The translations under genes were made by a program, and so were the position numbers. A DNA stretch of 8,326 bases, from positions 1 through 8,326 of the forward strand of contig USHE01000083.1 in NCBI GenBank assembly GCA_900554385.1. The letters run 5' to 3'. Positions 1 to 4,753 of the stretch are shown here, one piece after another. The notes beneath the pieces are model-generated. The model made no database searches, was not told where the DNA came from, and saw nothing but the letters and a program-made list of their open reading frames with translations. The stretch comes from an uncultured bacterium (GTDB lineage Bacteria > Cyanobacteriota > Vampirovibrionia > Gastranaerophilales > Gastranaerophilaceae). The stretch's first letter is position 1. Each line of letters opens with the position of its first letter.

Positions 1-24
1 CCCAACACGACGCTCTTCCGATCT
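1..24. other. Illumina adapter remnant at contig end
   Basis: Positions 5-24 read ACACGACGCTCTTCCGATCT, the 3' end of the Illumina TruSeq universal/read-1 adapter. Positions 1-3 (CCC) also fit the adapter, with one mismatch at position 4 (A where the adapter has T), so 23 of 24 bases agree. This is library-preparation sequence, not genome. It interrupts the pilin reading frame on the minus strand immediately after a Val codon. The true genomic sequence begins at about position 25. Confidence 0.96.
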
Positions 25-507
25 TACTCCATTCAAATCAACGTGAAAAACTAATCTACCATAACCATCATAACCAGAATAATAAAAAATACCATTTAAC
101 AAGCCGATAGGATAATAGTTTGCAGAACTCATACCAACATTACTACCATTAGGTTGGTGAGGATAATAAGGCGAAGGATATCTAGGATATCCCATCTGTG
201 ATGCCTCATAAGCTGCTCTTTCTGAAGGTTTAGAATTTTTCACATACGGAATTAAATATTTATCAATAAAAGCTTTTCTTGCTTCAGGTTGGTCGAAATT
301 GTCAATATAATCCCAATTCCTCATATCTCCATAATTAGCTACAGCGAGTTTAAAAGCATTATTAATTGTGGCATAAGCTGTTTTTAACTTTGTAACAGTT
401 TCAATCTTTTTATGTTTGCCAATAAGAGCCGGTATAGTCATAGCAGCTACAATAACTACAATACCAAGAGTAATTAATACCTCTGCAAGAGTAAAAGCTT
501 TTTTCAT
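25..507 (-). CDS. Type IV pilin-like / type II secretion pseudopilin, 3' end missing
   Basis: The minus strand from ATG at 507 is open for 161 codons and then runs into adapter sequence, so the C-terminus is missing. It begins MKKAFTLAEVLITLG, a class III prepilin signal. Prepilin peptidase would cut between Ala4 and Phe5, with the conserved Glu at mature position 5 (Glu9), followed by a hydrophobic helix to about residue 26. Alanine replaces the usual glycine at -1. The rest is a soluble domain with a Tyr/Pro/Gly/Asn-rich stretch (about residues 93-150) and ends near FHVDLNGV, a segment resembling the conserved C-terminal region of many such pilins. It should be membrane-inserted and assembled into a pilus or secretion pseudopilus. 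A ribosome site AAGGAGAA lies just upstream. No other pilus genes are visible, so the specific role (adhesion, DNA uptake, secretion) is unknown. Confidence 0.9.
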
Positions 508-559
508 AAATTCTCCTTAATTAAAATTTATTAAATTAAATTTAATTACACATAAATTT

Positions 560-587
560 ATTCTACTGTAATTTATTTTTATGTCAA
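560..587 (-). promoter_or_regulatory. Sigma70-type promoter for the pilin gene
   Basis: Read on the minus strand, positions 587-582 are TTGACA (perfect -35). After a 16-bp spacer, 565-560 is TAGAAT (5 of 6 matches to the -10 consensus). Transcription would start near 553, giving a leader of about 45 nt before the pilin ATG at 507, with the Shine-Dalgarno sequence in the leader. Its -35 overlaps that of the divergent regulator promoter. Confidence 0.7.
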
Positions 588-609
588 GTTTAAATCGTAA
601 CTGTATAAT
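581..609 (+). promoter_or_regulatory. Promoter for the HTH regulator, implying leaderless mRNA
   Basis: ATGTCA at 581-586 (4 of 6 to TTGACA), a 17-bp spacer and a perfect TATAAT at 604-609 form a sigma70-type promoter. The start site would fall at about 616-617, on the A of the ATG at 617. The transcript would therefore have essentially no 5' untranslated region, which agrees with the absence of a Shine-Dalgarno sequence before 617. The -35 hexamer overlaps the pilin -35 (582-587, opposite strand), so the two promoters are back to back and probably cannot be occupied together. Confidence 0.6.
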
Positions 610-616
610 TAAAAAC

Positions 617-820
617 ATGATTACAGTAAAACTACATGAATTAATTTGGCAATATAAAGTAAAAGGGTATCAGGTTGCAGACGCCACTGATTTAAGTAAA
701 GCTACTATATCTAAGCTTGTTAAAGGTGAAAATATTGATGTAAAACTAAGCACAATAAACAAACTTTGCAATTATTTTAAGTGCGATATATCAGACGTTA
801 TTGAATACAAACCAGATTGA
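617..820 (+). CDS. Small Cro/C1-type (XRE, YozG-like) transcriptional regulator
   Basis: This 67-residue protein is almost entirely one Cro/C1-type helix-turn-helix domain of the short HTH_26/YozG-like kind. MITVKLHELI forms the first helix, VADATDLSKATISKLVKG (about residues 16-33) the HTH with recognition helix, and the typical ending is CDISDVIEYKPD. It should bind DNA as a dimer and act as a local repressor or activator. An upstream in-frame ATG at 581 would add 12 residues. I prefer 617 because the family normally begins at this Met-Ile, the 581 ATG lies in the -35, and the extra codons cover a perfect -10 box. No Shine-Dalgarno sequence is seen at either start. The divergent arrangement with the pilin suggests autoregulation and control of that gene, but the target is inferred only. 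Confidence 0.85.
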   Translation: MITVKLHELIWQYKVKGYQVADATDLSKATISKLVKGENIDVKLSTINKLCNYFKCDISDVIEYKPD

Positions 821-829
821 TGTTACAAT
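801..829 (+). promoter_or_regulatory. Possible internal promoter for nth
   Basis: Inside the 3' end of the regulator gene, TTGAAT (801-806, 4 of 6 to -35), a 17-bp spacer and TACAAT (824-829) line up. An extended -10 TG sits at 821-822. Transcription would start near 836 and give a short leader carrying the AGGGGGT ribosome site (841-847) of the nth gene. This would allow nth expression independent of the regulator promoter. Such matches arise by chance in AT-rich DNA, so confidence is moderate. Confidence 0.45.
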
Positions 830-851
830 ACGACTCTGATAGGGGGTAAAA

Positions 852-1499
852 ATGCAACAAATTACTGAAAATGAACATATAGATGAAATTGTACAACGCT
901 TAAAAGATGCAGAACAGCCTAGAAGTGACTTTGTTCATCTTATGGATACATTTCAAGACCCTTATCTTGTACTGATTTCCTGCATACTAAGCCTCAGAAC
1001 CAACGATAAAACAACATATCCGGCAACGCTCAGAATGCTTGAACTCGGCAAAACTCCTGAAGATTTTGCTAAGTGTGATATTAAACAATTAGAAAAAGCA
1101 ATTTATCCTGTCGGTTTCTACGCTAACAAAGCCAAACAAATTATAGAACTTTCAAAAAAACTTGTTGATGAATATAACTCAAAAGTTCCTGAATCAATAG
1201 AAGAAATGACAAAATTCAACGGCGTCGGCAGAAAAACAGCCAACCTCGTTATGAGCAGAGGATTTAACAAACCCGCAATCTGCGTCGATGTCCACGTCCA
1301 CAGAATATTCAACAGACTCGGCTACATAAAAACCAAAACTCCAGAGGAAACTGAATTTGCACTAAGAGAAAAACTTCCGGTAAAACACTGGATTGATATA
1401 AATACACTTCTCGTAACGCACGGACAAAATATTTGCAAACCAATTAAACCTAAATGCGAAGAATGTCCCATTAAAAATCTATGTAAAAAGTTAATTTAA
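852..1499 (+). CDS. nth: Endonuclease III, base-excision repair DNA glycosylase/AP lyase
   Basis: Endonuclease III removes oxidised pyrimidines from DNA and nicks the abasic site (bifunctional glycosylase with beta-lyase activity). The 215-residue protein has the family's usual length. The helix-hairpin-helix is at about 119-135, with the GVGRKTAN motif carrying the catalytic lysine (K128). The catalytic aspartate D146 lies in VDVHVHR, 18 residues on, as in E. coli (K120/D138). A C-terminal [4Fe-4S] loop has C195, C202, C205 and C211 in exact C-X6-C-X2-C-X5-C spacing. The segment LSLRTNDKTT (46-55) replaces the E. coli type LSAQATD and resembles the variant seen in archaeal and thermophile homologues. 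The start is supported by AGGGGGT five bases upstream. The gene lies 31 bp after the regulator and may be cotranscribed. All key residues are present, so it should be active. Confidence 0.97.
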   Translation: MQQITENEHIDEIVQRLKDAEQPRSDFVHLMDTFQDPYLVLISCILSLRTNDKTTYPATLRMLELGKTPEDFAKCDIKQLEKAIYPVGFYANKAKQIIELSKKLVDEYNSKVPESIEEMTKFNGVGRKTANLVMSRGFNKPAICVDVHVHRIFNRLGYIKTKTPEETEFALREKLPVKHWIDINTLLVTHGQNICKPIKPKCEECPIKNLCKKLI

Positions 1500-1526
1500 C
1501 AAAATTTAATAAAATAACAAAATTTA
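1497..1526 (+). repeat. 12-bp direct repeat upstream of the unknown gene
   Basis: TAACAAAATTTA occurs at 1497-1508 and again at 1515-1526, 18 bp start to start. It begins at the nth stop codon and precedes the 165-residue gene. It could be a tandem operator, but the sequence is low-complexity AT and may mean nothing. No convincing -35/-10 pair was found here. Confidence 0.5.
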
Positions 1527-1566
1527 GCATATATGGTCTTTATATAAAAAACTAAAGGAGAAAATT

Positions 1567-2064
1567 ATGGCAATCAATAAGATTCTTAAAAACATTCAAA
1601 ATCACATTAACATCGCAAAATACGAAAAAAGACAAAACGAAATGAACAAATTTGTTAATATTAACAATAATATAACTAACCATACGGCTTTTAACACGCT
1701 TGATGAAGCAAAATCAACAATCGCGAATTTCGCAAAACACAACGGAGTAAGTGTTGATATTTATGACGGCAGAAAAATGGTAGAAGGTGATGAATACGCT
1801 TCTGAAGCATTAACAAACAACCTTTCTGACAAATTATTTGTAAAAGTAACAAACCTTATTAGCGGAAAATCAAAAGAAAGAATCATTTCTTCAAATACTG
1901 ACGAACTATACCCTGTCCAAAAATCAAACTTAAGACTACTTCAACTAAAAAACAGCGACAAAGAATACTTAAGTCATGGTACACTCTCCACAGAAGATAA
2001 TTTCTTAAGATATGTTTACAGGAATATTGATACCTTAACCCGCCAGGTTACAGGCAAAAAATAA
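1567..2064 (+). CDS. Uncharacterised 165-residue cytosolic protein
   Basis: I do not recognise this protein. It starts at ATG with a strong ribosome site (AAAGGAG at 1554-1560, six bases before), so it is very likely expressed. It has no signal peptide, transmembrane segment, cysteine motif or known catalytic motif. The N-terminal 35 residues are rich in Lys, Asn and Ile and probably form an amphipathic helix. Residues about 45-110 (TLDEAKSTIANFAKHNG through KLFVKVTNLI) look like alternating helix and strand, suggesting a small alpha/beta fold. The C-terminus is charged and ends in GKK. It lies 67 bp after nth and 198 bp before the hydrogenase operon on the same strand. Neither neighbour suggests a function. 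It may be a lineage-restricted family. Confidence 0.75.
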   Translation: MAINKILKNIQNHINIAKYEKRQNEMNKFVNINNNITNHTAFNTLDEAKSTIANFAKHNGVSVDIYDGRKMVEGDEYASEALTNNLSDKLFVKVTNLISGKSKERIISSNTDELYPVQKSNLRLLQLKNSDKEYLSHGTLSTEDNFLRYVYRNIDTLTRQVTGKK

Positions 2065-2093
2065 TATTAAAAACTAGATATAACACTCATAAT

Positions 2094-2108
2094 GTGCAAT
2101 AATTTCAC
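2094..2108. promoter_or_regulatory. Near-palindrome, candidate operator before the hydrogenase operon
   Basis: GTGCAATAATTTCAC is a 15-bp odd-length dyad in which six of seven arm pairs match (GTG.AAT / ATT.CAC). It lies 155 bp upstream of the hydC start. The TGTG...CAC arms are reminiscent of sites for CRP/FNR-superfamily regulators, but the spacing does not match their consensus exactly. It is a candidate operator only. Confidence 0.35.
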
Positions 2109-2111
2109 TAA

Positions 2112-2147
2112 GATTGTAAAAGTTTTTGGGTTAAAGAAGATACAATC
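2112..2147. repeat. 7-bp inverted repeat GATTGTA...TACAATC in hydrogenase leader
   Basis: GATTGTA (2112-2118) and its exact complement TACAATC (2141-2147) flank 22 bp. A further TACAAT occurs at 2158-2163, 17 bp after the second arm. Both TACAAT copies could be -10 boxes, but neither has a recognisable -35 at 16-18 bp. That would fit a promoter depending on an activator, or these could be protein-binding sites. Confidence 0.35.
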
Positions 2148-2196
2148 ATAGTGTTAATACAATTGGATTTGCAAACAGACACAGACTCTGCAAACA

Positions 2197-2253
2197 ATGA
2201 AGTTTTTTCAGGTTGAGCGGTCTTGGATGTACAGCGATTCCAGCAGCAAATAG
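2197..2253 (+). CDS. Possible short upstream ORF (leader peptide) before hydC
   Basis: From ATG at 2197 there are 18 codons (MKFFQVERSWMYSDSSSK). The frame ends at TAG 2251-2253, whose bases are the first half of the hydC ribosome site TAGGAG (2251-2256). Translation of this peptide would therefore place a terminating ribosome on the hydC start region. There is no good Shine-Dalgarno sequence before 2197, and an internal ATG at 2227 is equally possible. This may be chance. Confidence 0.25.
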   Translation: MKFFQVERSWMYSDSSSK

Positions 2254-2262
2254 GAGTTCGAG

Positions 2263-2757
2263 ATGAGTGTAGAAAATCCTCACAAAATCGACACATCCAA
2301 ATTGGACGAAATCATAAAAACCTATGAAGGTAAAAAGTCCAATTTGATTGCGATTTTACAGAAAGTTCAGGAAGTATACCGATATCTGCCTGAAGAAGCA
2401 ATGATTTATATCGGGACAAAAATGGAGGGGCTTTCTCCTGCAACGGTATACGGCGTTGCAACTTTTTATGCGCAATTTTCATTAGAACCTAAGGGTAAAT
2501 TTGAAATTAAAGTATGCGACGGTACTGCCTGCCACGTTAGAGGCTCAATGCCTGTTCTTAACGCAATTAAAGCAAGACTTGACTTAAAAGACGGTAAAAT
2601 GACTACTGATGACGGTCTGTTCTCTTTAGAAACAGTAAGCTGCCTTGGGGCATGCGGTCTTGCACCGGTTGTTGTAATTAACGGAAAGGTCTATCCTCAA
2701 ATGACTTCGGATGCAATCAAAATCGTTTTGGATACCCTTTTGAAAGAGGACAGATAA
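2263..2757 (+). CDS. hydC: NuoE-like subunit of NAD-linked [FeFe] hydrogenase (HydC/HndA)
   Basis: This 164-residue protein is a complete NuoE-type thioredoxin-fold [2Fe-2S] subunit. An N-terminal helical domain (about 10-75, with the conserved LSPATVYGVATFY segment) is followed by the cluster-binding domain. C85 and C90 (CDGTAC, C-X4-C) plus C127 and C131 (CLGAC, C-X3-C) are the four ligands. In HydABC/Hnd hydrogenases this subunit docks on the NuoF-like subunit and takes part in electron transfer near the flavin. The ATG is supported by TAGGAG six bases upstream, and an in-frame TAG at 2251 excludes a longer form. It is the first gene of the operon, one base from hydB, so translation is likely coupled. 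Complex I NuoE is excluded by the adjacent [FeFe] hydrogenase and the absence of membrane subunits in the window. Confidence 0.95.
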   Translation: MSVENPHKIDTSKLDEIIKTYEGKKSNLIAILQKVQEVYRYLPEEAMIYIGTKMEGLSPATVYGVATFYAQFSLEPKGKFEIKVCDGTACHVRGSMPVLNAIKARLDLKDGKMTTDDGLFSLETVSCLGACGLAPVVVINGKVYPQMTSDAIKIVLDTLLKEDR

Positions 2758-2758
2758 T

Positions 2759-4414
2759 ATGGAAAAAACAGGATTAAATATAGATATAAAACAAGAGCAG
2801 ATAAAAGCTCAGGAAGAAATAAAAAAACAAGGACTTCGTGTTCTTGTCTGCGCAGGAACAGGATGCGTAGCAAACGGCTCATTAAAAGTTATCGAAAAAT
2901 TTAAAGAACTCGGAGCTGATGTTTCACCGCTCACAGACTACGATAAAATGACAATAGTTCCAACAGGCTGCCACGGTTTTTGTGAACAGGGCGTGCTTGT
3001 GCTTATACCAGATAAACATGTTGTTTATGTAAAAGTAAAGCTGGAAGATGTTGAAGAAATTTATGAAAGTCATATAAAAAATGACAAACCTGTGGAAAGA
3101 CTTCTTTACACAGACCCTAAAACCCACGAACACGTACATAAATCAGAAGATATTAATTTTTACGCAAAACAAACAAGAACAGCACTTGCAAATTGCGGAC
3201 ATATTAATGCTGAATGCCTTGATGAAGCAATTGCAGTAAGGGGTTATGAAGCATTAGCGAATGTTCTTGAAAAAAACGACCCTGATGCTGTAATTGACGA
3301 AATAGAAAAATCAGGACTTCGCGGCAGAGGGGGCGGAGGTTTTCCAACCGGTAGAAAATGGAGATTTACGGCAGCAAACAAAGGCGGAAAATCTTATGTA
3401 GTATGTAACGGCGATGAGGGTGACCCGGGTGCATTTATGGATAGAAGCATTATGGAAGGTGACCCGCACAAACTATTGGAAGGCATGGCAATAGCAGCTT
3501 TTGCAATCGGTGCTGACGAAGGATATATATACGTTCGTGCAGAATACCCGCTTGCAATTAAACGCCTCAGAAAAGCGATAAAAGACGCAGAAGAAAGACA
3601 CTTCTTGGGTCAAAATATTATGGGCAGCGACTTTTCTTTTACACTACACATTAAAGAAGGAGCCGGAGCATTTGTTTGCGGAGAAGAAACAGCTCTTATT
3701 GCGTCAATTGAAGGTGAACGCGGTATGCCAAGACCAAAACCGCCATTCCCTGCCAATAAAGGGTTATTTGGACGTCCAACCCTGATTAATAACGTAGAAA
3801 CCCTCGCAAATGTCCCTGTCATTATGCTTAAAGGTGCTGATTGGTTCTCATCTTTTGGTACAGAAACTTCAAAAGGTACAAAAACTTTTGCACTTACAGG
3901 AGAAGTTAATAACACAGGCTTAATTGAAGTTCCAATGGGTACAACGCTTCGTGAAATCGTATTCGACATCGGCGGCGGAATTAGAGGCGGAAAAAAATTC
4001 AAAGCCGTTCAAATCGGAGGACCGTCTGGCGGGTGCTTAACCGAAGAACATTTAGACCTCCCTATGGACTACGACAGTCTGATAAAAGCAGGCGCAATGG
4101 TCGGCTCAGGCGGACTTGTTGTAATGGCAGAAGATACCTGTATCGTAGAAGTTGCAAGGTTCTTTATGAACTTTACCCAGCACGAAAGCTGCGGAAAATG
4201 TGTTCCGTGCCGCGAAGGTACAAAAAATATGCTAAAAATCTTAGAAAAGATTGTAGCAGGCAAGGGTGAAATGAAAGATCTTGATTTATTGGAAGAACTT
4301 GCATTGTCTGTAAAAGAAGGCTCGCTCTGCGGTCTTGGAAAAACTGCACCTAATCCTGTACTTTCAACTTTAAAATACTTCAGAGATGAATATATTGCAC
4401 ACATAAAAGATTAA
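2759..4414 (+). CDS. hydB: NuoF-like flavin/NADH subunit of [FeFe] hydrogenase (HydB/HndC), lacking its C-terminal ferredoxin domain
   Basis: HydB binds FMN and NAD(H) and is the proposed electron-bifurcation centre of HydABC enzymes. An N-terminal thioredoxin-like [2Fe-2S] domain (about 26-110) has ligands C31, C36, C71 and C75; in Desulfovibrio this is the separate HndB. The NuoF core follows: the NADH/FMN glycine loop GLRGRGGGGFPTGRKW (186-201), NGDEGDPGAFMDR (217-229), GAGAFVCGEETAL (301-313), an SLBB-like region (about 375-455), and the N3-type [4Fe-4S] site C478, C481, C484 and C524. AGAGGA at 2745-2750, inside the end of hydC, serves as ribosome site. The frame closes at TAA 4412-4414 after 551 residues. 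Homologues continue through CPAGVC into a 2x[4Fe-4S] domain, and exactly that sequence follows here in the same frame. The protein is therefore truncated relative to its family, by nonsense mutation, natural gene splitting or sequence error. Confidence 0.95.
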   Translation: MEKTGLNIDIKQEQIKAQEEIKKQGLRVLVCAGTGCVANGSLKVIEKFKELGADVSPLTDYDKMTIVPTGCHGFCEQGVLVLIPDKHVVYVKVKLEDVEEIYESHIKNDKPVERLLYTDPKTHEHVHKSEDINFYAKQTRTALANCGHINAECLDEAIAVRGYEALANVLEKNDPDAVIDEIEKSGLRGRGGGGFPTGRKWRFTAANKGGKSYVVCNGDEGDPGAFMDRSIMEGDPHKLLEGMAIAAFAIGADEGYIYVRAEYPLAIKRLRKAIKDAEERHFLGQNIMGSDFSFTLHIKEGAGAFVCGEETALIASIEGERGMPRPKPPFPANKGLFGRPTLINNVETLANVPVIMLKGADWFSSFGTETSKGTKTFALTGEVNNTGLIEVPMGTTLREIVFDIGGGIRGGKKFKAVQIGGPSGGCLTEEHLDLPMDYDSLIKAGAMVGSGGLVVMAEDTCIVEVARFFMNFTQHESCGKCVPCREGTKNMLKILEKIVAGKGEMKDLDLLEELALSVKEGSLCGLGKTAPNPVLSTLKYFRDEYIAHIKD

Positions 4415-4441
4415 AAATGCCCTGCCGGAGTTTGTACTGCA
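4412..4441 (+). other. In-frame TAA and orphaned CPAGVC hinge between HydB and its ferredoxin domain
   Basis: TAA at 4412-4414 follows GAT in the hydB frame. The next codons, still in frame, read Lys-Cys-Pro-Ala-Gly-Val-Cys-Thr-Ala before the Met at 4442. CPAGVC is the conserved linker joining the NuoF core to the C-terminal ferredoxin domain in HydB/HndC proteins, where Lys codons commonly precede it. One A-to-T change (AAA to TAA) would explain the stop. If translation restarts at 4442, both linker cysteines are in neither product. No frameshift is needed: 4415-4621 is 69 codons in phase. Confidence 0.9.
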
Positions 4442-4621
4442 ATGAAGAAAATCGTTATTCAGCCGGAACTCTGTAAAGGTTGTACTAAATGTGCAAGAAC
4501 TTGTCCTGTAGGAGCTATTGAAGGAACGGTTAAACAGCCTCACCACATTAATCAGGAAAAATGTATTAAATGCGAAGCCTGCTTAACGAACTGTCCTTTC
4601 AAGGCTATAGTTTTGGAATAG
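4442..4621 (+). CDS. 2x[4Fe-4S] ferredoxin, detached C-terminal domain of HydB
   Basis: From ATG 4442 the hydB frame encodes 59 residues with two bacterial-ferredoxin motifs. Both have exact C-X2-C-X2-C-X3-C-P spacing: CKGCTKCARTCP and CIKCEACLTNCP. They are separated by a segment with VKQPHHIN, as in the C-terminal domain of HydB. All eight cluster cysteines are intact. A weak ribosome site GGAG (4427-4430) lies 11 bases upstream, and the ATG is 27 nt after the hydB stop, so reinitiation is possible. If expressed, this would be a small ferredoxin that may still dock on HydB or shuttle electrons. If not, it is the remnant of an interrupted hydB. Conservation of every ligand argues against long-standing decay. 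The domain call is secure; independent translation is uncertain. Confidence 0.65.
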   Translation: MKKIVIQPELCKGCTKCARTCPVGAIEGTVKQPHHINQEKCIKCEACLTNCPFKAIVLE

Positions 4622-4628
4622 AAAACTG

Positions 4629-4724
4629 TCCTCCCCTTGAGGGAGGAGCGAAATCTATTGATTTCGGGTCTTTAAATCTATTATATTCATTAAGAAAGAC
4701 ACCCTCTCCATTAAAGTGCGAGAG
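4629..4724 (+). repeat. Three consecutive hairpins in the hydB-hydA spacer
   Basis: Three stem-loops follow one another. TCCTCCC (4629-4635) pairs with GGGAGGA (4641-4647), loop CTTGA. CGAAATC (4649-4655) pairs with GATTTCG (4660-4666), loop TATT. CTCTCCAT (4704-4711) pairs with G-TG-GAGAG (4716-4724, one bulged C, one G-T pair), loop TAAA. AAATCTATT is also repeated at 4651-4659 and 4674-4682. None is followed by a T-tract, so they are not standard terminators. They could be an mRNA-stabilising or processing element setting the level of hydA relative to hydCB, or a REP/MITE-like intergenic repeat inserted in the operon. The C-rich/G-rich stem followed by an AAATC/GATTT stem has the look of a dispersed element. 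Confidence 0.7.
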
Positions 4725-4753
4725 ATGTTGAAGAAATAAAAGGAATTCAAATT

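Noticed and set aside
581..616. Longer start (ATG 581) for the HTH regulator
   Set aside because: The 12 extra codons lie over the -35 to -10 region, have no ribosome site, and precede the usual family start Met-Ile.
2033..2054. Hairpin at the end of the 165-residue gene (CCTTAACC / GGTTA-C-AGG)
   Set aside because: It lies inside the coding region and is followed by an A-rich, not T-rich, stretch, so it is not an intrinsic terminator.
2094..2175. Rex or FNR operator upstream of hydC
   Set aside because: No TTGTTAA-N4-TTAACAA or TTGAT-N4-ATCAA type palindrome is present; only a partial GTGTTAATAC at 2151-2160.
2210..2265. tRNA-like look (GAGCGGTCTTGG resembling a D-arm and GAGTTCGAGAT resembling a T-loop)
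   Set aside because: No acceptor, anticodon or T-stem pairing can be formed; the resemblance is local only.
3610..4002. 130-codon open frame on the minus strand within hydB
   Set aside because: It lies wholly opposite highly conserved NuoF coding sequence and has no recognisable product; it is a shadow frame, like those at 4069-4404, 4933-5199 and 6055-6348.
4404..4445. Frameshift as the cause of the hydB interruption
   Set aside because: The sequence before and after the stop is in the same frame and matches the expected HydB linker and domain; only a stop codon intervenes.
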